A DNA stretch of 64,000 nt, taken from contig CM060306.1 of NCBI GenBank assembly GCA_030674185.1, forward strand, positions 35,815,481-35,879,480. Reading direction: 5' to 3'. Source of the stretch: Monoplex corrugatus. Taxonomy: Eukaryota > Mollusca > Gastropoda > Littorinimorpha > Ranellidae. Positions 39,901 through 45,534 of the stretch are shown piece after piece; within the stretch, counting starts at the first letter, position 1; every line of letters starts with the position of its first letter. The position numbers and the translations under genes were made by a program. The notes beneath the pieces were generated by a model. That model did not search any database. It was not told the DNA's origin and was given only the letters and a program-made list of their open reading frames with translations.

Positions 39901-42900
39901 TCATGATCACTGACTTTCAAAATTGCCTTGCAAAATTTCGCCTCCGTAGTCAGTGAAAGATTCTGAGGAAAGACTTGTGGATACAGTGGAAGTGTGGAGA
40001 AAACTACTTCCATTATGAGATATAAAATATGGATCAGATGGAAACAAGCAAAAGTGAAGCCCGCAGGATGTTTTTATTGACGATTTTTTTTTTTTAAACA
40101 CTGTCACAAGTTCCATCAAGAACAAAAACTCATTTTGACAGAATTCCATCTGTAGACAAAAAAAAGTTTCACTCATGTTTCACTCATCTGACAGGCTCAG
40201 TGAGCCAACAGTCAAAAGAAACAAGGCATAGACAAAGACAAAGGCAGTGGGAAATTGGTGAGCAACGTGAGACGAATAAATTATGCTTCAAGTTCAAGCG
40301 AGCTTTGCCACTTAATCTAGCTTTTTTTTTTTTCACCTTCTGCTAAGAAGAAGATATTCACAGACACAGAAATGAACAAAAATAAAACCTGAAAAAACAA
40401 AAACAAAACAAACAAAAAACAGAGAAGCAGGCAGAAATGGGGAAAACAAAAAACAATTTAAAAAAAGCAGAAATGGCGGTGTGTGTGTCACTGTGTGTGA
40501 CTGCCACCTATGATAGCAGTGTAGTTCATTGGTTATTGTTCTTGATTTCCCTGGTAACAGCAGAGCTTCTCTTTTTACAAGGCAGAAATGACTATAAGCG
40601 GGTGCTGTATCATACTTCATAGTGTATGACATTCATAATGGTGAGTCATGGTACAGCATGTGTATCATTTTATAAGTGATGTTTATGTCACGACTACCTC
40701 TACTAGTACATACTACTACTACTAGTGTGGTGACATTAACTAAGTAATACTAGTACGAGAACTACAACAGATCTAGGCAATTCAATCAGTACTTCAAAGG
40801 TCCAGTACAATATTCTAATTTCACTATCAGCTTGAGAATGCATAGATTTTTATGTTTGGTGGAAGTTACAATTTTAGAAAAAACTCAAAAAGCCAACAAA
40901 ATTAGAAACATTCTTTCCAACTTCCATACATCACTATGCGTAATCTTATTAAAGTAAAACTATCCTATAATTTCAGTCATTTAAATACAGAAAGACAAGA
41001 AAATCAGCAAATTAAAATCAGACCTCAATAAACACATATAACAAAACACGTACTATGAATATGATTTCAAAATAAAGCATATAAATTAAAAATTACCTTT
41101 TTCAGCATTTTGCGCTGCAAACCTAGGGCACCTGATGACTTTCTGGATTTGAAGAAACGTCGAGGAGCAGCAGGGATGTCTTCTTCCTTCTGACTGTTAT
41201 CAGCCGATGACAACACATCTTGTGATAGTTCCTGAGAATCAACAGATGCTGGGGATGGTGTGTCTTGGGAGTCCAAGGGTTTCAAGTGAAAGCTCGGTGA
41301 GTCTACTAGAAGGTCATCGAGCTCATCATCAGTAGTCTCTTGAGAAAACTGAGAGTCATTCAATGTATCTTCCTGAGGTACTTGGGATTCAGCAGCTGCA
41401 TCAGAATCAGCGTCTTCCTTGTCAATTATGTCTGGAGGATTTTGCCTGTCTTCATAATTCTCCTCCTTGCCAATGGACCTTGGAAGTTCGAGATCCAGCT
41501 CAGGCATGGGTGGTGAACTGACACTGATTGTAGTATCCTCTTCCTCTTCGGTCTCTTTTGGTGGTGATTGTGCAGCCCGTCGTGATTTGAAAATTCTGTA
41601 CTGTTTTACACCTGAGCATATTCTTCTGTTTCCACTACCTGTTGATTCATTTGTACTACTTGTTTTAGTACTGCTGCCACTGTTGTTTATTTTGTTGTAA
41701 CTGCCAGATTTGTTGTAACCACAAGAAATTTTGCTATAACCTCCTGAAGTTTTGCTGTAACTGCTGGTAGTTTTGCTGTACACACTAGCGCTGCTGTTGC
41801 TGGCACTTTTACTGCTGACACTAGTACCAGACCGTATGGATGACTGGCTTGACTGAACTTCAAGTTTGTTTGGAACAAATTTTGTAGCATCTCCAGCAGG
41901 GTGATTTTTGGGAGACAAAAACTGACCTTGAACCACTTGTCCATGCAAAGGAGGACTGTTTTTCCTCCTCCTCCTCTTCATCGTCATCACTAATATCTAT
42001 CACCATAGTTTGTTTGGGAGTGCTGATTGTTGAACTAGTTCCCTGAGAATAGGCTGGCATTTTCACGGAGTGAGAAGAAGTTGAGCCTGAAACGGTAGGC
42101 CTACCTGAAGATGATGATGCCAAAACTGCTTCTGGCCATGCACCACTTGCTTCTGACCATGCATCACCAACCGTGTCCTTCACACTTCTGAAGCATTTAG
42201 ACTGCATACTGTCCTTTTTCTCAAACACATCAAATTTTGATTTATTAGACAGCATTGACCTTGTATCATAGTCACCTTTCATCTGTTGACTGGATGAAGC
42301 ATCTCTCATAAAAAAGCTTACAGCTGGATCCGTACGAACATCAGTGTCTCTGAAATGTGATCGGTAATCCCAAACACTAGAACCAGAGTAAGCTGCTGCT
42401 GTGTGACTATGTAACACATTACAGGGATCCGTCCTCATTCTTTTGACTGGAGAATCATTGAAAATATTGCTGATGGGTGAATGATAATCTCTAGAGTACG
42501 TTCCCCAAAATGGCTTGCGATTATGAGCAGGAAAGACATCACTATTGGCATCAGTATCAAAAACTGTGGGTGATGAAAAGATGGACTCTGCTGTCCGTTT
42601 TTGAGGACTTCTTTGAGGGCTGAGTGTTGGCGACACATACTGTGGTGACATTTGATTTGAAACAGGTTTATGGGACTCAACAGAATACAACATATCCAAA
42701 TCTTTTTTTACAGTTTTTCCTACATCAATGTACTGGGTCATAAAACGCTGTTTTGTAGGACTAGACCCAACACGACCTTCATGAGAACGTGTGTAAGTTC
42801 TCCCAGGTCGTGCAATGGCACACAAATTACCAGTGCTAGAATCACTGCTGTGCTGAAACAAATTTGTGCTGGCACTGCTTTCAGTTTCAGGATCCACATT

Positions 42901-43275
42901 TCCTGGAGTAAATATTCTTGAAGCTGGAAGTCGAGTGGCAATCCTCTGGTAGTTTGTACTAGCAGCAAAGGGAGGAGGAGGCTGGACCTTGGTGGGACTT
43001 GTTTTCCCCCTTTCATCAGTGTCAAAGCTGAAAGGATCTTCTGACTGCATCTTGAACTCCCGAGACTTGTGTAGTGTAGAATCAGGGTGTGCCTTCTTCC
43101 GGTCACGCACATAGTTTGTGTTTCCCCACTTGGTATATGCTGGAGAAGCCTTGACAGTTGCTGCTTTGCCGCTCATCATCTCATCAAATGAACGGCTAGC
43201 AGTACTGTGATTGTCCCCTGCTCGTCCATATGTTTTAGACGTTCTGTACAGCCTCGCTGTGCTCGGGCTGCTCAT
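1750..43275 (-). CDS. WAPL: WAPL cohesin-release factor, whole coding span (15 exons, C-terminal exon missing)
   Basis: Wings apart-like protein acts in the nucleus with PDS5 to open the SMC3-RAD21 gate and release cohesin from chromatin, so it controls loop length and sister-chromatid cohesion. Fifteen exons join in frame on the minus strand, giving about 1,363 residues against about 1,190 in human. The first roughly 726 residues (one huge exon plus its frame repair) are divergent and Ser-rich. They keep the N-terminal KTYGR motif (residues 14-18; KTYSR in human), a TKWG motif and DPFSFD (DPFGFD in human). The C-terminal 600 residues align along their length with the WAPL domain: [79 protein letters not shown]. 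The start ATG lies two bases inside its exon and matches the family N-terminus. The final exon, about 20 codons in human, is not in the visible sequence. Identity is very secure; exact residues near the frame break are not. Confidence 0.96.
2126..2172 (-). repeat. AAAGCCCAGC repeat family, copy 1
   Basis: The minus strand reads TTAGCCCAGCTGACTACTAG and then AGCCATATCAGGGCT, matching the copies at 12.55, 44.22 and 45.43 kb. Short interspersed repeat of unknown class. Confidence 0.6.
2773..2870 (+). repeat. TTAA MITE fragment beside a splice donor
   Basis: Left end TTAACCCTTTCAATCC, followed by the family's ACTAGCATCCTGCATTGTCA block and a second internal TTAACCCTTTGACTCC at about 2843. The right half is missing. 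The break lies about 20 bp from the WAPL exon 14 donor (GT at 2887-2888). Confidence 0.75.
2889..2977 (-). CDS. WAPL: WAPL coding exon 14
   Basis: Encodes [20 protein letters not shown] then [10 protein letters not shown], nearly identical to human [25 protein letters not shown]. Acceptor TTTTCAG|CTC, donor GAG|GTAAGT, exit phase 0. The intron side of the donor meets a MITE fragment within about 20 bases. Confidence 0.97.
2978..4141. other. Intron, no feature beyond simple sequence
   Basis: Contains an (AAACC)-type A-rich run (3080-3150) and a C-run near 3669. No coding similarity or structured repeat was seen. Confidence 0.6.
4142..4412 (-). CDS. WAPL: WAPL coding exon 13
   Basis: Ninety codons plus one base. 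[15 protein letters not shown] aligns with human LFLERERAAQLAES, and [15 protein letters not shown] with human DKSGEWQETSGEIQW. A Glu/Lys-rich, poorly conserved linker follows, ending EDEENFTK. Acceptor CTTCAG|TTG, donor AAAG|GTGTGC, exit phase 1. The upstream intron begins with a long CA/TG tract about 60 bp from the acceptor. Confidence 0.96.
4472..4942 (+). repeat. Compound (GT)n / (GTGTT)n / (GTGGT)n microsatellite
   Basis: Starts as (GT)n, changes to an almost pure (TGTTG)n pentamer (4500-4560), then (GGTGT)n (4560-4600), then imperfect (GT)n with two near-identical GTATGTGCACAGGCTT islands (about 4707 and 4840), ending in about 80 bp of pure (GT)n. It lies in a WAPL intron, about 60 bp from the exon 13 acceptor. 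On the sense (minus) strand it is CA-rich. Confidence 0.95.
4945..5060 (+). repeat. 67-bp tandem duplication
   Basis: TTGTTTCTTTCATATGTTG, AAACATATSAACAGTC and TGTATGTTTTT occur twice, offset by 67 bp, each with an internal CATATGTTGAAACATATG palindrome. Confidence 0.8.
5320..5445 (+). repeat. ~71-bp imperfect tandem duplication
   Basis: CTAAYAAGTCATAAYGWGTT, AAGAATTYTAACA and GCCAGCAAAAACAAAAATCA occur twice in direct orientation. Confidence 0.75.
6074..6208 (-). CDS. WAPL: WAPL coding exon 12
   Basis: Forty-five codons, phase 0-0. [20 protein letters not shown] matches human [20 protein letters not shown], and the exon ends AVEALVQ as in human HAVQALVQ. Acceptor TCTGCAG|AGC, donor CAG|GTACTG. 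Confidence 0.97.
6381..6496 (-). CDS. WAPL: WAPL coding exon 11
   Basis: Encodes [20 protein letters not shown] and [19 protein letters not shown]. The [11 protein letters not shown] block matches human LPQEQRFDIRVL. Acceptor TGTGCAG|AGC, donor CTG|GTGAGT, exit phase 0. Confidence 0.95.
6497..8853. other. Intron with 47-bp minisatellite
   Basis: Besides the minisatellite at 7601-7970, a stretch at 7380-7570 is less AT-rich and could be a transposon remnant, but I recognise no coding similarity. The rest is AT-rich. Confidence 0.5.
7601..7970 (+). repeat. 47-bp minisatellite, about 8 copies
   Basis: Unit GTAATTGTTGGTTGGAGACC, ATGTTGAACCATAAACTACA, TACTTAT. Copies differ by C/T in GAGAYCATG and by TAATT/TACTT near the end; one copy lacks three bases (ATTGTTGTTGG). 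Confidence 0.9.
8854..9002 (-). CDS. WAPL: WAPL coding exon 10
   Basis: Encodes [20 protein letters not shown], then a [20 protein letters not shown] helix, equivalent to human DCMRAIIGVLLNLTND. Acceptor CATTCAG|TAT, donor TGTG|GTGAGT, exit phase 1. Confidence 0.94.
9346..9499 (+). repeat. Poly-C, A-rich and (GA)n simple repeats
   Basis: A C-run (9346-9365) is followed by A-rich sequence and a pure (AG)n run of about 31 units. Confidence 0.95.
10566..11424 (+). repeat. 45-bp minisatellite, about 19 copies
   Basis: Unit GTTGACAAGTTGCCTCGCAG, CAAACRTTAAAARCAATTAG, TAYCT. Variation is limited to three positions (CATT/CGTT, AAAAAC/AAAAGC, TATC/TACC), so the array is young or homogenised. Because 45 is a multiple of three, a 208-codon frame stays open on the minus strand. 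One 46-bp unit at about 11161 breaks that frame. It lies in a WAPL intron. Confidence 0.92.
12548..12602 (-). repeat. AAAGCCCAGC repeat family, copy 2
   Basis: The minus strand reads TTTAAAAGCCCAGCCCACTG and then CAGAGCCATATTAAGACT. Same core as the other copies, with an A/C-rich simple tract next to it and a (CAT)n run at about 12636-12650. Confidence 0.55.
12703..12779 (-). CDS. WAPL: WAPL coding exon 9
   Basis: Encodes [20 protein letters not shown] and IAATG, corresponding to human [21 protein letters not shown]. Acceptor GTGCAG|ATT, donor GACG|GTAAAT, exit phase 2; the CG completes an Arg codon with the next exon. Confidence 0.93.
12780..13347. other. Intron, nothing but short CA runs
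   Basis: Short (CA)n at 13217-13262 and a C-run near 13010; no other structure. Confidence 0.6.
13348..13451 (-). CDS. WAPL: WAPL coding exon 8
   Basis: Completes a Val codon, then encodes [20 protein letters not shown] and [14 protein letters not shown]. The RCLRVLE motif matches human AERCLRVLES. Acceptor CTTTCAG|TTC, donor AAT|GTAAGT, exit phase 0. Confidence 0.95.
13452..14948. other. Intron with C-run
   Basis: Poly-C at 13673-13695 lies between two similar stretches (TTTATGTACCTTGGATATGTC near 13573; TTGATGTACTTTGGATATGTC near 13642; a third near 13726), suggesting an old ~70-bp duplication. Otherwise unremarkable. Confidence 0.55.
14949..15060 (-). CDS. WAPL: WAPL coding exon 7
   Basis: Encodes [20 protein letters not shown] then [17 protein letters not shown], nearly identical to human GHLAMETLLSLTSKRAGDW. 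It is one of the most conserved blocks of the WAPL domain. Acceptor TTTACAG|ACG, donor ACAG|GTATGT, exit phase 1. Confidence 0.97.
15061..15579. other. Intron, nothing recognised
   Basis: No repeat or coding similarity seen. Confidence 0.6.
15580..15855 (-). CDS. WAPL: WAPL coding exon 6
   Basis: Ninety-two codons, phase 0-0. It opens [20 protein letters not shown] (human SLCTAALMYILSRDRLNM). It then has an acidic, lineage-specific linker ([20 protein letters not shown]) and a helical segment ending QIDLNFIS. Acceptor GTTTTCAG|AGT, donor TTCT|GTGAGT. Confidence 0.96.
15856..16248. other. Intron, nothing recognised
   Basis: A-rich; no structure seen. Confidence 0.6.
16249..16360 (-). CDS. 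WAPL: WAPL coding exon 5
   Basis: Completes a Ser codon (AG|C), then encodes [20 protein letters not shown] and [17 protein letters not shown]. The FRMHLRAHG block is identical to vertebrate WAPL. Acceptor ATTTCAG|CAC, donor CCCT|GTGAGT, exit phase 0. Confidence 0.96.
16361..17156. other. Intron, nothing recognised
   Basis: AT-rich; no repeat or coding similarity seen. Confidence 0.6.
17157..17293 (-). CDS. WAPL: WAPL coding exon 4 (start of WAPL domain)
   Basis: Encodes [19 protein letters not shown] and [18 protein letters not shown], aligning with human LYTVVQHVKHF and FTDDIEYLLSGLKSTQP. This is the beginning of the conserved HEAT-repeat WAPL domain. Acceptor GGCAG|CTC, donor CTGAG|GTCTGT, exit phase 2. 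Confidence 0.95.
17363..17780 (+). repeat. Degenerate ~37-bp tandem repeat
   Basis: About ten diverged copies of TTCAAACTGTTAACATCCAG ACCAAAATGTACATAGT with indels in nearly every copy. Located in the intron just upstream (minus sense) of WAPL exon 4. Confidence 0.85.
18131..18240 (+). repeat. (TG)n microsatellite with G-rich tail
   Basis: About 29 TG units followed by an imperfect G-rich extension. Confidence 0.95.
18337..18461 (+). repeat. TTAA palindromic MITE, internally deleted
   Basis: Flanked by TTAA on both sides (18333-18336, 18462-18465). The left arm has the short form (CACCAACTGCAAAAACTT) and contains the inner TTAACCC. The right arm ends GGACAGGGTGAGGGAGTC. The middle is deleted relative to the 190-bp copies. 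Confidence 0.75.
18507..18671 (-). CDS. WAPL: WAPL coding exon 3
   Basis: A 55-codon exon, phase 0-0, linking the N-terminal half to the WAPL domain. It carries [11 protein letters not shown] and ends VKVKKEHKE, equivalent to human KCRREDKE just before LYTVV. A nearer AG (ttacag) would create an in-frame TGA, so the acceptor is GATTGACAG|TGT. The donor is GAG|GTGAGA. Confidence 0.92.
20400..20518 (+). repeat. (CA)n microsatellite
   Basis: Near-pure CA run interrupted by CC at the edges. Confidence 0.95.
20735..20914. repeat. 180-bp palindromic element
   Basis: The left arm CTGACACTGACTCTTGACAC ... AACAAAAAACACC and the inverse of the right arm match at 51 of 53 positions. The central part (GGGACCCGGAGCACC against GGTGCTCCAGGTTCC) also pairs, so nearly the whole element folds as one hairpin. 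The centre resembles sequence at 59288-59330 (AAACACCTCGAGG ... GGACGGGACCCAGAGCACC). Probably a foldback MITE; no clear target duplication seen. Confidence 0.85.
21673..21960 (+). pseudogene. LINE ORF2 C-terminal fragment
   Basis: The plus-strand frame contains [20 protein letters not shown] then KCALY, the CxxC ... (E/N)xxHFLF.C zinc-knuckle-like tail common at the end of non-LTR retrotransposon ORF2 proteins. Further upstream similarity is not clear. A decayed fragment. Confidence 0.5.
22207..22342 (+). repeat. Imperfect (GT)n microsatellite
   Basis: GT-rich with frequent GTTG/GGGT interruptions, ending in about 14 pure units. Confidence 0.9.
22638..22730 (+). repeat. (TATC)n microsatellite
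   Basis: Tetranucleotide TATC/CTAT runs separated by TATATACATATC. Confidence 0.92.
22990..24740 (-). pseudogene. Decayed LINE reverse transcriptase
   Basis: The minus strand, read through several frames, gives in order: [20 protein letters not shown] (the conserved NYRGI.L block); [19 protein letters not shown] (the QAGFRKG.ST.D block); [17 protein letters not shown] ... [17 protein letters not shown] (GVRQGD.LSPLLF); [15 protein letters not shown], where the catalytic YADD is replaced; and, about 700 bp on, a tail [16 protein letters not shown]. Stops and the lost Asp pair show it is dead. Most like a Jockey/RTE/CR1-group non-LTR element. Confidence 0.7.
25021..25166 (+). repeat. (GA)n, (ACAG)n and poly-C simple repeats
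   Basis: About 25 GA units, then ACAG tetramers, then a 19-base C-run (25147-25165). Confidence 0.93.
26281..26379 (+). repeat. Left arm of a 100-bp inverted repeat
   Basis: TTTGCAAAATTTTGGAAAAC to TCCACATCGGTGTCAAATGT. It pairs with 26709-26809 with only two single-base indels. The arm contains TTGCAG-TATTTGTGTCCTTCAA-GTAAGT, which looks like a 16-bp micro-exon with both splice signals, but there is no evidence of use. Confidence 0.88.
26463..26640 (+). repeat. (CATAT)n pentanucleotide array
   Basis: CATAT/TATCA pentamers with scattered variants. It fills the loop between the two arms of the inverted repeat. Confidence 0.93.
26709..26809 (-). repeat. Right arm of the 100-bp inverted repeat
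   Basis: Inverse of 26281-26379. Both arms are bordered by AACAACAAC/ACCACATAA-type sequence (about 26130-26230 and 26810-26842), so the duplicated unit is somewhat longer than the near-identical core. Confidence 0.88.
27450..27518 (+). repeat. Perfect 34-bp tandem duplication
   Basis: CCCTGACCTTAAAAAGAGGA then GGTCAAGCTATTCT occurs twice without mismatch. The unit is itself partly palindromic (TGACCTT...GAGGTCA). Confidence 0.9.
27760..28180 (-). pseudogene. LINE ORF2 C-terminal fragment
   Basis: Minus-strand frames contain [20 protein letters not shown] and [20 protein letters not shown]. These resemble the GP.xWNSLP ... SLSSFKS.LKT.LF terminal block of non-LTR retrotransposon ORF2. The link between the two halves needs a frameshift. 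A decayed fragment. Confidence 0.55.
28928..28999 (-). CDS. WAPL: WAPL coding exon 2
   Basis: A 24-codon, phase 0-0 exon encoding [20 protein letters not shown] then KDKE, matching human KAVYNARHWNHPD. The acceptor is GTGTGCAG|ACC and the donor GAG|GTTTGT. The intron side of the acceptor is a continuous (TG)n microsatellite instead of a normal pyrimidine tract. Confidence 0.93.
29003..29157 (+). repeat. (CA)n microsatellite abutting the WAPL exon 2 acceptor
   Basis: About 70 CA units with three interruptions (ACAAAACAC, ATAACAC). On the sense (minus) strand it is (TG)n running straight into the acceptor TGTGCAG at 29000-29006. Confidence 0.96.
31847..31912. repeat. 66-bp hairpin near the DIRS terminal repeat
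   Basis: GGTAAGTACGTTTACC...GAAAATTTTC against the inverse GGTAAGTATGTTTATC...GAAATTTTC, with a TTCAA centre. It lies between the recombinase end and the outer inverted repeat, where DIRS elements carry complementary terminal sequence. Confidence 0.75.
32252..32650 (-). pseudogene. DIRS-like tyrosine recombinase C-terminal fragment
   Basis: A 130-codon minus frame ends with [17 protein letters not shown], a [20 protein letters not shown] segment and [15 protein letters not shown]. These resemble the HxxR.WA.S.A ... W.SP.TF...YLRD block of DIRS recombinases, with H and R of the catalytic set in place and the Tyr region decayed. Confidence 0.5.
33636..34190 (-). pseudogene. DIRS-like reverse transcriptase / RNase H fragment
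   Basis: A minus frame reads [20 protein letters not shown], similar to the LGF.IN..KS.L.P block that follows the YLDD region in DIRS and Gypsy RTs. Next come [19 protein letters not shown] and [18 protein letters not shown], like the connection helix and the SLLG...PLGR block. The YLDD motif itself was not seen, and the fragment is split by stops. Confidence 0.5.
34060..34185 (+). repeat. ~67-bp tandem duplication in the DIRS relic
   Basis: TAAGTGCYCTTGAYAAACCA, TGCAATCTTGGGGA and AAGAATGTGAAAGTAAGT occur twice, offset by about 67 bp. Confidence 0.8.
34821..35006 (+). repeat. Nested palindromic MITE, TTAA target, inside the DIRS relic
   Basis: TTAA flanks both ends (34817-34820, 35007-35010). 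Outer termini are CCCTTTGACTCC and its inverse; a second inverted pair with the same TTAACCCTTTGACTCC end begins inside the first. Each arm continues with CACCCTATCCACCAG. TTAA duplication with CCC termini is typical of piggyBac-type elements. There is no coding capacity. Confidence 0.8.
35936..36119 (+). repeat. Nested palindromic MITE, TTAA target (second copy in DIRS relic)
   Basis: TTAA at 35932-35935 and 36120-36123. Same orientation as the copy 1.1 kb away: long left arm with CAGCATCCTGCACTGTCA, short right arm with TTCTGAAGTTGATGG. It again contains an inner TTAACCC...GGTTAA pair. Confidence 0.8.
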
Positions 43276-43277
43276 AC
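41097..43277 (-). CDS. WAPL: WAPL coding exon 1 (N-terminal half, with frame break)
   Basis: Acceptor TGCAG precedes GT-ATG; the ATG is at 43275. The exon encodes about 726 residues of low-complexity, Ser/Thr/Asp/Glu-rich sequence with the PDS5-binding KTYGR and TKWG motifs and a DPFSFD motif at about residues 80-85. A run of [12 protein letters not shown] lies near 41970-41995, followed by tandem YSK/YNK repeats and two RxFKSR motifs ([10 protein letters not shown] and RRFFKSRK). The reading frame from the ATG stays open to about 41860; the frame used by the rest of the exon opens at about 41996. One base must therefore be removed (or two added) between them. The exon ends AAAAAG|GTAATT in phase 0. 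Confidence 0.93.
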
Positions 43278-44220
43278 CTGCACAAATTATATATTTTTTT
43301 AAAACAATAAATCACTCTGACATTCTTCCATTTCAAAAGCTGTACTGTACAGAAAAGTGCACAAACTACTTACTTTCAATGCACCAAGCATCCTAGTCCA
43401 GAAGCAAAAGTTAATTACTGATGCATAGTTAGTATAAGAAAGTCCTCTTAGTCTTACTCATATTTTTCGTTTTCCTCAACACTGATCATTTAATAAGAAT
43501 TCATTATTCTCAAAACATGGTTCAGAGCTGAAAGATTTTATGATCCTCTTGCTCTCCTCTGTCTTCACACCACCTGCTCTACTTGTGATAAACTTGCAGT
43601 ATATAAAATATTCAAATTAAACGCTCACTGAGATAAAGGCACCAGGAAAGCGCCAATAGGACATGGTGACTGACTCAGTGACTGCACAACTTCCTTTCTA
43701 ATTTTCTGAGATGGTTATGTTGTTAAGCCCGCACTGTGCAGGCAGTGCAGTTTCCACAGCCACTGACATGACTTACACGACATATATAATTTGTAATATA
43801 TCTGATGTTTTGTGACTCAATGTGAGCTATACACACATGACACAAAGGATGTTTAGGTACTGGCATGTCTGCACACTTTTTGACCTAGGAGATCTGAAAA
43901 TCTCAAGCCAATACCCACAAGTCAGGAGGTATCAAGCAGGATCAAAGCCAGACCTGACTGCAGTTGACATCCTTATTTGACTACTGTGCCTGTTCAAGAG
44001 TTTTACCCGAGGCTGTGAACCATGGTCCTCCAATATTCAAACTGTATGCTCAAGTTCAAGTCATATTAGTAGCATGCTGTAACTTTAATAACCAAAAAGT
44101 GACAGACTAATACTAGCAAAACAGTCATGTCATAGAGTCAGTCACAACCGGATAGTTAGCAAATAGTATCACAATACTTTTCCAGTTTGATGAATTATGA
44201 GCTTCTGAAACAACTTATTG

Positions 44221-44372
44221 TTTAAAGCCCAGCTGACTGCAGAGCAATATCAGGGCTATAGCCATGTCAAAATGTACACATCTGGTTGGAAAGAAGAAAG
44301 CTGGAAAGGAAAATTAATGTATGTATAGCAATATATATATGCATGCACATAATCTAAGGATATGCCCCTGGC
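44221..44372 (+). repeat. AAAGCCCAGC repeat family, copy 3 (uninterrupted)
   Basis: TTTAAAGCCCAGCTGACTGC through CAATATCAGGGCTATAGCC, then GAAAATTAATG, a TA-rich stretch and CACATAATCTAAGGATATGC. It provides the uninterrupted version of the repeat split by the 45.5-48.7 kb element. Confidence 0.7.
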
Positions 44373-45430
44373 AACTACAATGGCTATTGAAAATGAAGAC
44401 CGATACTGAACTTCACCAAGTTCTGTAGCATATCTATAGAAAATTTCTCACCGGAGTTTTCAGACAGCCCAGTAAATCACTAAATGACTTTAACTTACTT
44501 TAAATCTCCTCTTGATCTTTAAAAATTGGAACAATGGACTGTGCAGCTGACCCACATTCACTGGTTATATCAGTGAATGATGCTCCTTTACGGTAAGCAT
44601 GCACTTATCTGACTTATGCATGGCAGATCAAACCTATGTCTCTATAGTCTATAGTCTGTTGCCTGCAGGGCTTGCTTTGATTTTCAGTGCTTCTTTAATT
44701 TTTCATTTTGAGCTTTGAAGGGTACAGATGTGCCCTTGAAAATGGTAGTAACAATTCGAAAAAATACAACCATCTTTAAATTGACACATATATCCGGTTT
44801 GACGCACCAACTAAGCCGAACATAAAACAAGTGCTCACAACAAGTGAATACCCTTCAGTCAATTTTAAGATGGGGACAGAGCTAACCACTCATGTGACTC
44901 AGCTTGACAAAGATTAGGAGACCATAACATCATTTTTTTTTCAGCAATCAACATCCAACGACAAAATGTCTTGTACACATTACCATGTGACAATGCTGGA
45001 GGGTCCAAGAATAAGCATGGGGCTAAGAATTCAAATACACCGTTAGAATGATAAAAATGAACTGGTATTACGCAGACTGTTTGACCACATATAACATGCA
45101 AGGAATTTTTTAACATGAACTGTCCAAGAGTCTGTCAAAAACTTTTTCTTTTGAGCTATGGATTTAGGCCATTTCTTAGACATACTGTAAAATACAACTC
45201 TGGCATGCACAGTAAGTAAGAATGCTGGACTTTCAATACATGATAATGAGGTCAGATTTAGACCCTGCTGAGCATGTAAAGGATGAAATTGTTCCTATCT
45301 CCCTGGTGCCATACGTTACGTACACATACAGAGGAGTCCACCTATAACGAATTTGCCTATGATGAATTTCTGGCAACATCATATTCTTTTTATCTTCCTT
45401 GCTCACTTTCCCTTGTTACTGTTATTGTTA

Positions 45431-45534
45431 ATTAAAGCCCAGCAGTTTGGGTAGAGCCATATCAGGGCTCTAACCGCTTCAAAACATACAAAACTTCAAA
45501 AGGGACAAAAAGAAAAGAAAATTAAGTATATATG
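45431..45534 (+). repeat. AAAGCCCAGC repeat family, copy 4, left part
   Basis: TTAAAGCCCAGCAGTTTGGG to AGAAAATTAAGTATATATG, where homology to the 44.2 kb copy stops at the TIR of an inserted element. Its continuation (ATATATATCAATGCATTTGTG, then CAATCTAAGGACATGCCCCC) resumes at about 48664-48718. Confidence 0.7.

Larger units (their letters stand above)
31610..40690 (-). mobile_element. DIRS-like tyrosine-recombinase retrotransposon relic
   Basis: About 9 kb of less AT-rich, decayed coding sequence bounded by inverted repeats. The sequence at 31620-31740 (minus: GGTTCACTGGTTATCGTTCT) matches 40500-40670 (plus: GTTCATTGGTTATTGTTCTT), both reading outward. Minus-strand order fits gag, reverse transcriptase/RNase H, recombinase: gag-like frames at 35.0-39.4 kb, an [11 protein letters not shown] block at about 33.85 kb, and a recombinase-like C-terminus at 32.25-32.65 kb. 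Many stops and frameshifts are present. Two MITEs and an AT-rich stretch (36.4-37.9 kb) inflate its length beyond the usual 5-6 kb. Class assignment comes from remembered motifs, so it is moderate. Confidence 0.6.
29000..41096. other. 12.1-kb WAPL intron
   Basis: Contains the (CA)n tract at its acceptor end, (AAT)n and (CA)n runs (29820-29880, 29988-30036), poly-A 30951-30981, and then the DIRS-like relic with two MITEs. Confidence 0.75.

Noticed and set aside
41467..41700. Plus-strand ORF opposite the WAPL N-terminal exon
   Set aside because: Antisense shadow of real coding sequence. The same applies to the plus-strand frames at 42670, 15677 and 32312.
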